NCBI GenBank assembly: GCA_031550525.1
Contig: JAVBON010000014.1
Span: 127,287-191,286, forward strand
DNA: 64,000 bases
DNA from: WRHT01 sp031550525
GTDB lineage: Bacteria > Desulfobacterota > Desulfovibrionia > Desulfovibrionales > Desulfovibrionaceae
Direction of reading: 5' to 3'
The notes below the pieces were generated by a model, which saw nothing but the letters and a program-made list of their open reading frames with translations, made no database searches and had not been told where the DNA came from. The position numbers and the translations under genes are program-made. Positions 34,158-42,148 of the stretch are shown here, piece after piece. Within the stretch, counting starts at the first letter, position 1. Each line of letters opens with the position of its first letter.

Positions 34158-35327
34158 ATGCCGCAAAACAACAAACTTGTCATCATCCCCGACAGTGGAA
34201 TGGACCTTTTAAGGGACGAGCTGGCCGAAGCCTTTGCCTATTTGGGCTTTGAGGCGATACGAGCGCACCCGGCAGCCTTGTCCGATGAAAACCACCCGCA
34301 CTATCTGCCCCGCCTGCTGGATAAAAAACCGGCCTTGTTTTTCAGCATTAACATGCAGGGCATATTGCCGGGCGGAGCCATGGCCCAATTATTGGCAGGC
34401 GCTGGCATGCCCGTGCTGGTCTGGTTTGTGGACAACCCCTGGCACATTTTGTCTGGCATGCGCGACCCAAGCTGGAAAAACTTCCATCTGGCCGTTACCG
34501 ACAGCAGCTTCACAGCCCCCCTGCTGGCAGCCGGGGCCAGGCAGGTGTTGCATATGCCTTTGGCCGCTGGGCAGGCGCATTTGCGGGCCGAGCCGGGGCC
34601 GGATTTTGCGGGCCTGCGTGAGCTGGTCTTTGTGGGCCGCTCGTCTTTCCCCGGCATGAGCGATTTTTTCGCGGGTCAGCAATTGCCGGAAGAAAGCCTT
34701 GCCCAATCATCCGCCATGCTGCGTAAAGGCTTTGCCGCCGCGCCGGAAAGGCCGGATTTTGACTGGTGGGTAAACGAGCTTGGCCTTAAAGCTCAAGAGG
34801 CCGAATTCTGGCCGGGCAAAAAATCACGCAGACCGGGCTGGGGCGCGGTAAAATGCAATACCGGCTGGCGCAAGGCCTGCCTTGAGGCGGCCAGCGCCAG
34901 CCCCGGCGGACTTACTCTATTTGGCGATTCCACATGGCGGCAGGAACTTGGAGCAGAGCTCACCGGCCCTGATTTGCGCGGACCGCTGGACTATTACACC
35001 CAGTTGCCGCGCCTGTATGCATGCGCGGAATTTTCCATAAATCTCAACAGCCTTCTACTGCCGGCAGGGCTTACCCAACGTATTTTCGATATTTGGGCCG
35101 CAGGCGGTTTTTGCCTTACAGACTGGAGCCAAGGCCTGCACATATTCCCCCAAGAGCTTGTCACTCCGGTTTGCTTTAAATCCCCATGGGAACTTACGGA
35201 ACTGGCGCGGTTTTTCCGGTCCAACCCCGGCAGGCGCAGAGCCCTGCAACTGGCCTGGCGCGAGCATATCATAACCTGGCATACCTACCCCACCCGCCTT
35301 ACCCAGGTGCTGAAAGAGATGAAATGA
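34158..35327 (+). CDS. CgeB/YkvP-like glycosyltransferase family protein
   Basis: 389 residues, soluble. The N-terminal half has a DUF3880-type domain: FFSINMQGILPGGA, then VWFVDNPWHIL. The C-terminal half matches the CgeB-type catalytic domain: FSINLNSLLLPAGLTQRIFD and WAAGGFCLTDW, then FKSPWELTELARFFRSNP. These proteins transfer sugars onto protein or glycan acceptors; the substrate here is not known. The stop overlaps the GH3 lipoprotein start by 4 nt (ATGA), so the two are coupled. Confidence 0.8.
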   Translation: MPQNNKLVIIPDSGMDLLRDELAEAFAYLGFEAIRAHPAALSDENHPHYLPRLLDKKPALFFSINMQGILPGGAMAQLLAGAGMPVLVWFVDNPWHILSGMRDPSWKNFHLAVTDSSFTAPLLAAGARQVLHMPLAAGQAHLRAEPGPDFAGLRELVFVGRSSFPGMSDFFAGQQLPEESLAQSSAMLRKGFAAAPERPDFDWWVNELGLKAQEAEFWPGKKSRRPGWGAVKCNTGWRKACLEAASASPGGLTLFGDSTWRQELGAELTGPDLRGPLDYYTQLPRLYACAEFSINLNSLLLPAGLTQRIFDIWAAGGFCLTDWSQGLHIFPQELVTPVCFKSPWELTELARFFRSNPGRRRALQLAWREHIITWHTYPTRLTQVLKEMK

Positions 35328-36553
35328 GCAGAATACTAATTCTGGCGGCGGCCGCATTGCTTTTAAGCCTTATTGCATGCGAGGAAGCCCCAACCAAAGA
35401 GGATGCGCAAGCGCGGCCTGCCCAGCCCCAAAAACAAGCCGTCCCCCAAAAACAGACAGTTGAAGCCATGATCGGCCAAATGCTCATGGTAGGCTTTAGA
35501 GGAGACGGCGAAGAATACCTGGATGACCTTGATTACGTGCAAGACCTGATCAGCACCGGCAAAGTAGGCGGGGTTATTTTGTTTGAGACGGAAATGGAAC
35601 ACCGTGGCGTGCCGCGCAACATTACCAGCCCGCGACAGTTGCGTGCCCTCACGGAGGCTTTGCAGGCAAAAGCCCCCATACCTTTGTTCATAGCGGTGGA
35701 TCAGGAAGGCGGCTGGGTGCAGCGCCTCAAGCCCAAATGGGGCTTCAAAAACTGGCCCTCGGCCTACCGAATGGGCCACATGAGCGACCAGGAGGTAAAG
35801 CTGGTAGGCTACGAAATGGGCGAAGAACTGGCCGAGGCTGGCATAAACCTGAACATGGCCCCCTCGCTGGATGTTAACGTAAACCCCGAAAGCCCGGCCA
35901 TAGGCGGCGTGGGCCGCTCCTTCAGCGGCGACCCCGATCTGGTTGCGGACAAAGGCCGTGCCTACATGCAGGGCCTGAACGCGGCCGGAGTGGCAGGCTG
36001 CTTCAAGCATTTCCCCGGCCACGGCAGCGCCTTGGCCGATACGCATATGGGAGCGGCAGACGTGACGGACACATGGCGCGAATACGAGCTTAACCCTTAT
36101 GACGAGCTCATAAACATGCCCGGCGCTTACTGTGTTATGGTGGCACATGTGTTTCACCGCGAGCTCTCTGGCGGGCGCCCCGCTACTCTATCGCAAGAAA
36201 TAATTGGCGGGCTGTTACGGCAAAAGCTGGGCTGGCAGGGTGTGGTAATAAGCGACGACATGCAAATGGACGCCATTGCCATGCACCATAAGCTGGAAGA
36301 AGCCCTGTTGCTGGGCGTGCAAGCCGGTATGGACATTTTCATTTTCGGCAACAACATGCATTACGACAAAACTATCGGCGACAAAGCCTACGCCGCGCTG
36401 TTGGCACTGCACCGCAGCGGCCGTATATCCGAAGAGCGTATAGAAGAGTCATACCACAGAATCATGGAGCTTAAAAAGCGCATTTCCACCGCGCACACTC
36501 CCGTGGGCAACATGAAAGAACAGCCTGAAAAACCGCAGGCTCAGTCCCCATAA
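35324..36553 (+). CDS. GH3 beta-N-acetylhexosaminidase lipoprotein
   Basis: 409 residues. A lipoprotein signal (LLLSLIACEE) puts it in the envelope. The glycoside hydrolase family 3 barrel shows LFIAVDQEGGWVQRL, the NagZ-type loop KHFPGHGSALADTH (general acid/base His) and the nucleophile in ISDDMQMDAI. NagZ-type enzymes cut N-acetylglucosamine from muropeptides; here export as a lipoprotein is unusual, since classical NagZ is cytoplasmic. ATG overlaps the preceding stop by 4 nt. The substrate may be peptidoglycan or a surface glycan. Confidence 0.85.
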   Translation: MSRILILAAAALLLSLIACEEAPTKEDAQARPAQPQKQAVPQKQTVEAMIGQMLMVGFRGDGEEYLDDLDYVQDLISTGKVGGVILFETEMEHRGVPRNITSPRQLRALTEALQAKAPIPLFIAVDQEGGWVQRLKPKWGFKNWPSAYRMGHMSDQEVKLVGYEMGEELAEAGINLNMAPSLDVNVNPESPAIGGVGRSFSGDPDLVADKGRAYMQGLNAAGVAGCFKHFPGHGSALADTHMGAADVTDTWREYELNPYDELINMPGAYCVMVAHVFHRELSGGRPATLSQEIIGGLLRQKLGWQGVVISDDMQMDAIAMHHKLEEALLLGVQAGMDIFIFGNNMHYDKTIGDKAYAALLALHRSGRISEERIEESYHRIMELKKRISTAHTPVGNMKEQPEKPQAQSP

Positions 36554-36627
36554 AAACCGGCAGGCCTGCCTGCCGCGCAATGCGACCGGAGCACGGCACT
36601 GACGCTGCTTATACTTCACAGGCAATT

Positions 36628-37773
36628 TTATTCAGCGCCTGGCTCTGTTTCCTCAGGCTCTTCCAGCGTAAAAAGCGGCCTTACGGCATGCCACATGGCC
36701 GTTTCGTCGTTGCCGCGCTCAAGATAGCGCCATGCATAAACTTTCTTGTCTTTGGCCCCCATGCGTATTTGCATCAAAAACAGGCCTTTGTTGCTGTCAA
36801 TCTTTTCCATAATAACGTTAAAGGCGGAATACAGGTAGCGCAAATCCGTGAAGGTATATTCTATAAAATCGTCATTGCTTTTGGTTGCTTCAACAGTAAC
36901 AAAGGTGGCAAAGTTATCAAACTCTCTGAATATGGGCAGCGCTTCCTGCAATTTTTCCCACTTGCGGGCATCTGGCTTGGGGTAAATTGGCGGCATGAAC
37001 TCCGGCTTTTGAAAAGGTTTGTACAGCGCAATCCAGTCCAGCCTGTATTCTTTGGGGTTTTCCGCCACGGCTTTCCAATAAAAAGGCGAGGCCAGCACCG
37101 GGGTGAGGGTTATTTTTTCAACAGCCGTGCCCACTTCAGTATAATCATTGTTCAGCTTGTAGCTAAGGGCCTGATGGATGCCGAAGCAGCAAAGCGGGTA
37201 CAACACAAGCCAAGCCATGCCATAACGCGCCCATTTCACCTGCCTGTCCAGCCTGTTCGGGTTGCGAAAACCCTTAAGGCAGTAAAGCGCTATTAAAATG
37301 AGCGGAACTGTGAACAGAAAATCCACAATGAAAAGCGCCGGAACTGCCACACGATAATCGCTGAAAGGCCACAAAATTTGCGTGCCGAAGGTGGTCATGC
37401 AGTCCAGGTACACATGCGAGGCAAGGCCTAGCAGGGCCGCCATAAACATATAGCCCAGGCCCCAGTCGTCAGGCCGGTTTACAACGGCCTGGCCGTTCTC
37501 TACGCGCACGGTCATATCCCGCAAGCGCACCTTGGACAAAAACAGCTTCATCAAAAACGCGAGCAAGCAAGCCGAAATAATAATAACAGGTATGGAATGC
37601 GTCATGCTGCGATGCACGCTGAGCATAACATGGGCCGAGGACCCGGCCACGGCGTCTATATCCGGCAGTTCGCCGGCTGCTATGCCGAAAAGCACCAGAG
37701 CCGCAGTGCGAGGAGCCTTGCGGAAAACAAGCGGCGTAAGTATGCCCGCCGCAAGATGAGTTACGGAATCCAT
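36628..37773 (-). CDS. YdjM/DUF457-like metal-dependent membrane hydrolase
   Basis: 381 residues. The N-terminus has the YdjM-type motifs: DSVTHLAAG, ELPDIDAVAG and HRSMTHSIPV (metal-binding His/Asp), then ASHVYLDC. Four to five helices follow and a C-terminal extracytoplasmic part of about 170 residues (KITLTPVLASPFYWKAVAEN) that E. coli YdjM lacks. Function in the family is not settled; E. coli YdjM is LexA-controlled. Here no SOS box was seen. Divergent from psd. Confidence 0.75.
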   Translation of the reverse strand: MDSVTHLAAGILTPLVFRKAPRTAALVLFGIAAGELPDIDAVAGSSAHVMLSVHRSMTHSIPVIIISACLLAFLMKLFLSKVRLRDMTVRVENGQAVVNRPDDWGLGYMFMAALLGLASHVYLDCMTTFGTQILWPFSDYRVAVPALFIVDFLFTVPLILIALYCLKGFRNPNRLDRQVKWARYGMAWLVLYPLCCFGIHQALSYKLNNDYTEVGTAVEKITLTPVLASPFYWKAVAENPKEYRLDWIALYKPFQKPEFMPPIYPKPDARKWEKLQEALPIFREFDNFATFVTVEATKSNDDFIEYTFTDLRYLYSAFNVIMEKIDSNKGLFLMQIRMGAKDKKVYAWRYLERGNDETAMWHAVRPLFTLEEPEETEPGAE

Positions 37774-37901
37774 TTGTATTTATTCCCAGTATGTTTTATG
37801 GTAATCTCTAAATTATTGAGGCAATATACTTGCTGCCGCCCTACAAGTAAATACTTGCGGCAACCATGCAAAATTTTTATCTAATATTAAAGGGATATAT
37901 T

Positions 37902-38546
37902 ATGCGTAAACCTTATTCCGCCATAGCAGTTGAAGGGTACCACGCCATTTTTCTAAGCGGTTTCTGCTGCCTTGTTTTTGCTCTATTGGGCTGGTGGCCT
38001 CTGGCCTTTTTGCTGCTGTTGCTTACCGGCTTTGCCTGCCATTTTTTCCGCGATCCGGAAAGGGTGATATCCACCAAGCCCGGCATAGCGGTTAGCCCGG
38101 CCGATGGTAAAATAATCCGCATAACCTCGGTTATGGATCCTTTTACCGGACAATCGCGCCAGTGCATAAGCATTTTCATGAACGTGTTCAACGTGCATGT
38201 AAACCGCATACCCGTGAGCGGCAAGGTAAGCTCCATAGAATACAAGGCGGGGCGTTTTCTTAACGCCAGCCTCAACAAGGCTTCGGAAGACAACGAGCGT
38301 TGCCTTTATGCCATAACCGACGAGCATGGCGAAGTGTGGTATATGGTGCAAGTGGCCGGCCTTGTGGCCCGCCGCATTGTCTGCCGTGTTGATGAAAACG
38401 AAAAGGTTACGCGCGGCGAGCGCTTTGGCATGATCAAATTCGGTTCGCGTGTGGACCTGTACATACCCGATGGCTACACCCCCAGCGTAATGGTGGGCGA
38501 TGTGGTAATGGCTGGCAGCAGCGTAATAGCGCACAAGGCTGATTAA
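37902..38546 (+). CDS. psd: phosphatidylserine decarboxylase
   Basis: 214 residues. Makes phosphatidylethanolamine from phosphatidylserine. Start at ATG 37902 (AGGG about 8 nt upstream). Two helices at the N-terminus (FLSGFCCLVFALLGW, LAFLLLLLTGFACHFF) anchor the enzyme. The self-cleavage site is KFGSRVD (Gly-Ser, where Ser becomes the pyruvoyl group), with the conserved SPADGKI and FMNVFNVHVNRIP. This short form, called type II/archaetidylserine-like, is usual in anaerobes. It is followed at 5 nt by pssA. Confidence 0.94.
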   Translation: MRKPYSAIAVEGYHAIFLSGFCCLVFALLGWWPLAFLLLLLTGFACHFFRDPERVISTKPGIAVSPADGKIIRITSVMDPFTGQSRQCISIFMNVFNVHVNRIPVSGKVSSIEYKAGRFLNASLNKASEDNERCLYAITDEHGEVWYMVQVAGLVARRIVCRVDENEKVTRGERFGMIKFGSRVDLYIPDGYTPSVMVGDVVMAGSSVIAHKAD

Positions 38547-38551
38547 GGCAT

Positions 38552-39355
38552 ATGTCCGGCGAAAAAACGCCCCGCACTCCCAGGCGCGGGGTATACATTT
38601 TACCTAACCTGGCCACGGCAGGCAGCGTTTTTGTGGCCTTTATGGGCGTGCTTTGGGCCATACAGGGCGAATTCTCGTATTGCGCCCTCGCCATTTTCGG
38701 CAGCGCCCTGCTGGATGGAATGGACGGAAAAATTGCCCGGCTTACCAACACCGCCAGCGACTTCGGAGTGCAAATGGATTCGCTGGCCGATGCGGTGGCC
38801 TTTGGCCTTACCCCGGCCCTTATGGTTTACCTTTGGCAGTTGCAGTATGTGGATGACCGCCTTGGGCTTGCCATATCCTTTTTATTCCTGATTTGCGGCA
38901 TTCTGCGTCTGGCCCGCTTTAACGTAATGACCGGCAGCATAAGCAAAAAATTCTTTATAGGCCTGCCCATACCGGCGGCAGCCTGCGCCCTTGCCGCCCT
39001 GGTGCTTTTCAACCAGTTGCTGCCCGCGCAAGTCAAGCCGTTTTTGCCAGTCGTAACCATGGTGCTTACCTTTGCGCTGGCCCTGCTTATGGTGAGCACC
39101 GTTCGCTATTTTTCCTTCAAGGAATTCGGCTTTGTAAGAGAACGGCCCTTTCGCTGGCTGGTAATAGTAATGCTGTTGTTCGTGGTTATGGTGACCAGAC
39201 CCAGAATTTTCGGCTTTTCATTTTTTATCGGCTATCTTATATCAGGCCCTGTTTATACCCTCTTCTTCATGCGTCGTAAAAATGCCAAAGGGCAAATAGC
39301 GCCAGCATGCGCTGATGGCGATACGGGAGAAGACGACCCGGAAGCCGAGTTTTAG
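38552..39355 (+). CDS. pssA: CDP-diacylglycerol-serine O-phosphatidyltransferase
   Basis: 267 residues with about 6-8 helices. Makes phosphatidylserine. The CDP-alcohol phosphotransferase motif DGMDGKIARLTNTASDFG (start of DGx2ARx8Gx3Dx3D) with VQMDSLADAVAFG completes the signature. The last 30 residues are acidic (DGDTGEDDPEAEF). Starts 5 nt behind psd, making a psd-pssA pair that yields PE from CDP-DAG. Confidence 0.94.
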   Translation: MSGEKTPRTPRRGVYILPNLATAGSVFVAFMGVLWAIQGEFSYCALAIFGSALLDGMDGKIARLTNTASDFGVQMDSLADAVAFGLTPALMVYLWQLQYVDDRLGLAISFLFLICGILRLARFNVMTGSISKKFFIGLPIPAAACALAALVLFNQLLPAQVKPFLPVVTMVLTFALALLMVSTVRYFSFKEFGFVRERPFRWLVIVMLLFVVMVTRPRIFGFSFFIGYLISGPVYTLFFMRRKNAKGQIAPACADGDTGEDDPEAEF

Positions 39356-39375
39356 CGAAAATTTAAAGGCTGCTG

Positions 39376-39522
39376 GATAGTGCGGTCACGAGGAGAATTT
39401 TTGTTCTCTGCCAAGGAAAAAAGGCTTTTTATTGAGGGAGTGTACTCTTATGGTACTCGACCGAAATGAAAAGACTTTTTGACGTAGGCAGAGGGCAAAA
39501 AGACCCTCGTGACTACACTATC
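39376..39522 (+). repeat. long-palindrome intergenic element, copy 4
   Basis: 147 bp, starting 21 nt after the pssA stop. The ends GATAGTGCGGTCACGAGG and CCTCGTGACTACACTATC are inverted repeats (16 of 18). Inside: TTTTTG / CAAAAA, TCTCTGCC / GGCAGAG, then the kept pair CCAAGGAAA opposite TTGACGTAGG, then a stem with apical GTACTC-TTATG-GTAC. The whole element folds into one long hairpin. Directly abuts copy 5. Confidence 0.82.
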
Positions 39523-39675
39523 TAGGTACTGCCTCTAAAAAGACGGATTTTGTTCCCTTGCAAGGAAAGCGTCGATTTTAGGACAGGGATAGTACTCTAA
39601 TGGTACAGCCCTGGACAAAAATTGGCGCTTGACGCAGTACCGGGGGCAAAAGACGCTTTTTAGAGACCGCACCTA
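39523..39675 (+). repeat. long-palindrome intergenic element, copy 5
   Basis: 153 bp. Ends TAGGTACTGCCTCTAAAAAG and CTTTTTAGAGACCGCACCTA are inverted repeats. Inside: GATTTTGTTCCC..GCAAGGAAAG, AGTACTCTAATGGTAC at the apex, then TTGACGCAGTACCGGGGGCAAAAGACG. It matches copy 7 (52798-52940) closely along its length, while copy 4 next to it differs in the stems. Confidence 0.85.
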
Positions 39676-39690
39676 AGCTTTATAGGTATA

Positions 39691-39732
39691 AAAAATAGCC
39701 GGATTGCGCTGCAAGGCAATCCGGCTATTTTT
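39691..39732. terminator. bidirectional terminator between pssA and ppiB
   Basis: AAAAATAGCCGGATTGC pairs with GCAATCCGGCTATTTTT around an 8-nt loop, with T/A tracts on both sides; lies between converging genes. Confidence 0.92.
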
Positions 39733-39806
39733 TATATTTTCACCAGCATTTTATCTGAATGCGGGGCAAAAGGCGCAGCCGGGCCTTTATTATTTAACGC
39801 GCGGCG

Positions 39807-40316
39807 CTACAACTCAAATCTGACCGCAGATGTTACAAGCACGGAGTCAACGGGAACAGCCTCGTGCTCACCCATCGGCTTGGTTTTGATTTTACAGATT
39901 TTATCCACCACATCCATTCCTTCGGCCACCTGCCCGAACACGCAATAGCCATACCCATCCTCAGTAGGCGCTGAAAAATCCAAATCAGGGTTATCGGCAT
40001 GGTTTATAAAAAACTGGGCTGTAGCGCTGTGCGGCTCGCCAGTACGGGCCATGGCCACGGTACCGCGCTTGTTTGAAATACCATTATCGGCCTCATTTTT
40101 TATGGGCGCATCGGTATTTTTTTCTTCCATGCGCAGGGTCAGCCCGCCGCCCTGAATCATAAAGTCCTTGATAACACGGTGAAAAATGGTGTTATCGTAA
40201 AAACCGGTATCCACATAATGCAGAAAATTGGCGACTGTGACAGGGGCCTGCTCATCAAACAATTCAAGCAAAATTTCGCCGGATGTAGTCTCCAGCAGCA
40301 CCATGGTGTTACTCAT
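39807..40316 (-). CDS. ppiB: peptidyl-prolyl cis-trans isomerase (cyclophilin)
   Basis: 169 residues from ATG 40316 (AAGGAAAA upstream); the longer open frame to 40490 crosses a palindromic element and is not coding. The cyclophilin core is clear: FLHYVDTGFYDNTIFHRVI, KDFMIQGGG, TVAMARTGEPHSATAQFFIN and VFGQVAEGMDVVD. Catalytic Arg is in FHRVI. Cytoplasmic PpiB-like; no signal peptide. Normal length. Confidence 0.94.
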   Translation of the reverse strand: MSNTMVLLETTSGEILLELFDEQAPVTVANFLHYVDTGFYDNTIFHRVIKDFMIQGGGLTLRMEEKNTDAPIKNEADNGISNKRGTVAMARTGEPHSATAQFFINHADNPDLDFSAPTEDGYGYCVFGQVAEGMDVVDKICKIKTKPMGEHEAVPVDSVLVTSAVRFEL

Positions 40317-40360
40317 GCGTTTTCCTTTGCGCGCTCTGCCTTGCAGACGCATATAGATAT

Positions 40361-40507
40361 TAGAAGTCATCTCATGAACAGGATTTTTATTCTCCGGCAA
40401 GCAGGGTTGGGGCAGGCCGCAGCGCGGTGTATGCACATGCACAGGCTTCGGCCCGGACCAATCTGACGCAATCGAAGGACAAAAATACAATTATGAGATA
40501 ACTTCTA
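40361..40507 (+). repeat. long-palindrome intergenic element, copy 6
   Basis: 147 bp with the cleanest ends: TAGAAGTCATCTCAT and ATGAGATAACTTCTA are inverted repeats (14 of 15). Inside: ATTCTCCGGCAAG, then CTGACGCAATCGAAGGACAAAAAT. The first ~38 nt are shared with copy 2 (7716-7934). A central TGCACATGCA palindrome marks the apex. Confidence 0.82.
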
Positions 40508-40526
40508 TGACAGTGGGTACCATAAG

Positions 40527-40574
40527 CAATAACAATGCGCCCCGCAACAAAAGAAGCGGGGCGCATTGTTATTG
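40527..40574. terminator. 19-bp hairpin behind the HD-GYP gene
   Basis: CAATAACAATGCGCCCCGC pairs with GCGGGGCGCATTGTTATTG around a 10-nt loop. Lies behind the minus-strand HD-GYP gene. No T-tract of note on either side; may terminate by stem strength alone. Confidence 0.6.
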
Positions 40575-40624
40575 TGGCCGAATAAATATTTTAAGGCCGC
40601 CAGGCAGGTAATTGAAGAGCCTGC

Positions 40625-41827
40625 TTACCTTACGTTCAAAATCTTACCTGGGTCAAAGGGCCTTTCGCCCTCGCCAAGGCAACGGGTAATGGAAGGAGCG
40701 CCGTCCTCTCCGGTATCTATTTCGTTTGGCTGTATGTTTTTGTTGTCCACAGTCTGCACCAAAAGCACCTTTGGCTTGGTAGGCTTGGCTTTATTGGATG
40801 AAGTAACAATGCCTATGAAGCCGCCTTCAACCTCCACCACGCTTCCTACCGGATAAATACCCAGCATGCGGATAAATTGCTCCATAAAGCCGGGGTAAAA
40901 ATCCGTAAAGCGCATCTGGTACATAATGCCCAGCACCTTGTGCGGCAACATGGCCAGCTTGTAGGGGCGGCGGCTTGACAACGCGTCATACACGTCCATC
41001 ATGGCCAAAATGCGGCCAGTAAGGCTTATTTTATCGCCAGAAACCCCGCGCGGGTAGCCGCTGCCGTCAAAACGCTCGTGGTGATCGTAAATGCCCAGCA
41101 AAATATCCTGAGTAAAGCCAGGCGTCTTTTTTACATGCTCATAGCCCAGCCTGGGGTGGCGGCGCAAAATGGTAAATTCTTCTTCCGAAAGCTCGCGCGG
41201 GGCGTTCAAAAGCTCAATGGGCACCATAGCCTTGCCCAAATCGTGAAACATGCCGGCCATGCCTACTTCAAACAGCACCTTGTGCGTAAAGCTCATATGT
41301 TTTGCAAACATTACGGCCAAAACCGAAACGTTTACGCTATGGCTGTAAGTGTACTCATCAAGGTCGCGCAGTTTGCACAAACTAAGCAGAGCATCAGGGT
41401 TGCGGTTAACACTGGATATAATGCCTTCAACCGGCCCTTTGGCCTTGTACAGCTCAACACTATCGCCGCGCCTGATGCCGTCCATAAAGATTTTAGACAT
41501 TTCAATGGCGTTAACATATGCCTCTTTGGCGGCTGGCATTTCAGCCGCAAGCGAGGTGACAGGAGGCTCAAAATCCTGCACCTCCATGTCCTGCACGCTT
41601 TCGCCAAAAGTCGACTCCACCGCTTCGGCACTGTTGGCGCTATCAGGCACGCTCCTGTCAGGATCTATAAATACCTCCAGGTATCCATCCTGCAAAAGCT
41701 TGCTGATAGCGGCGGAACTCAACGGCCCTTCCGTGGAAAACAAATATGGGTTGTCGCGCCAGCTTACACCCGTGTTGACAACATACATGCCCGGAACGAG
41801 CTGGTTAGTAGGAATTTTTTTAGCCAT
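40625..41827 (-). CDS. HD-GYP domain phosphodiesterase
   Basis: 400 residues from ATG 41827 (a GTG at 41833 is also open). The N-terminal ~110 residues are a DUF3391-like domain (TNQLVPGMYVVNTGVSW). The HD-GYP domain (about 140-330) holds HSVNVSVLAVMFAKH, the HD motif FHDLGKAMVP and HHERFDGSGYPRGVSGD. The family hydrolyses cyclic di-GMP. A C-terminal part of ~60 residues has a metal-free, strand-rich look (VVEVEGGFIGIVTSSNK). It has no signal peptide; cytoplasmic. Confidence 0.9.
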   Translation of the reverse strand: MAKKIPTNQLVPGMYVVNTGVSWRDNPYLFSTEGPLSSAAISKLLQDGYLEVFIDPDRSVPDSANSAEAVESTFGESVQDMEVQDFEPPVTSLAAEMPAAKEAYVNAIEMSKIFMDGIRRGDSVELYKAKGPVEGIISSVNRNPDALLSLCKLRDLDEYTYSHSVNVSVLAVMFAKHMSFTHKVLFEVGMAGMFHDLGKAMVPIELLNAPRELSEEEFTILRRHPRLGYEHVKKTPGFTQDILLGIYDHHERFDGSGYPRGVSGDKISLTGRILAMMDVYDALSSRRPYKLAMLPHKVLGIMYQMRFTDFYPGFMEQFIRMLGIYPVGSVVEVEGGFIGIVTSSNKAKPTKPKVLLVQTVDNKNIQPNEIDTGEDGAPSITRCLGEGERPFDPGKILNVR

Positions 41828-42148
41828 AAACACCCAGTGCTATTATATCGGTTGCTAGGTCGCTTGAATCAAATATTAGTAAAATAATCAAGATTTATTA
41901 ATATACCACTTAACACAAATTATGCATAATAGGCAATGTTCAATATACTCTCATTCTTACAGCAAGTAAGCATTGAATATTTATTGTCCATGCTCATATA
42001 GAATGCCAATTATAACTTACCTTACAGCAAACCATTTAATTTTCCAGTATTATTTTACAGGCGTTTTTGCATGCATTCCGCCCTGCAATGCTTGCAAATA
42101 AACAACAAAAGTATAATGTGCACAAAGTACAGCAAAAGGAGTTTTATT
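41828..42148. promoter_or_regulatory. AT-rich divergent control region
   Basis: 321 bp of distinctly AT-rich sequence between the HD-GYP gene and the polytopic protein. A possible promoter for the + strand gene is TTGAAT at 41973-41978 and TATAGA at 41997-42002 with 18-bp spacing, giving a ~140-nt leader. No ORF and no long-palindrome element. Confidence 0.4.

Larger units (their letters stand above)
39356..39806. other. 451-bp intergenic region filled by two palindromic elements and a terminator
   Basis: No gene. It holds copies 4 and 5 of the long-palindrome element side by side (39376-39522 and 39523-39675) and the shared terminator at 39691-39732. The remaining bases carry nothing I can recognise. 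Confidence 0.8.
40317..40624. other. 308-bp gap with one palindromic element and a hairpin
   Basis: Holds copy 6 of the long-palindrome element (40361-40507) and a 19-bp hairpin (40527-40574). The element lies between two minus-strand genes and reads in the opposite direction. Confidence 0.75.

Noticed and set aside
39376..39675. Two adjacent similar units taken as a CRISPR array
   Set aside because: Units are 147-153 bp palindromes with no short repeat-spacer pattern and no cas genes nearby.
40317..40490. Longer N-terminus for ppiB
   Set aside because: The extra ~58 residues come from the palindromic element and have no RBS; cyclophilin homology starts at 40316.
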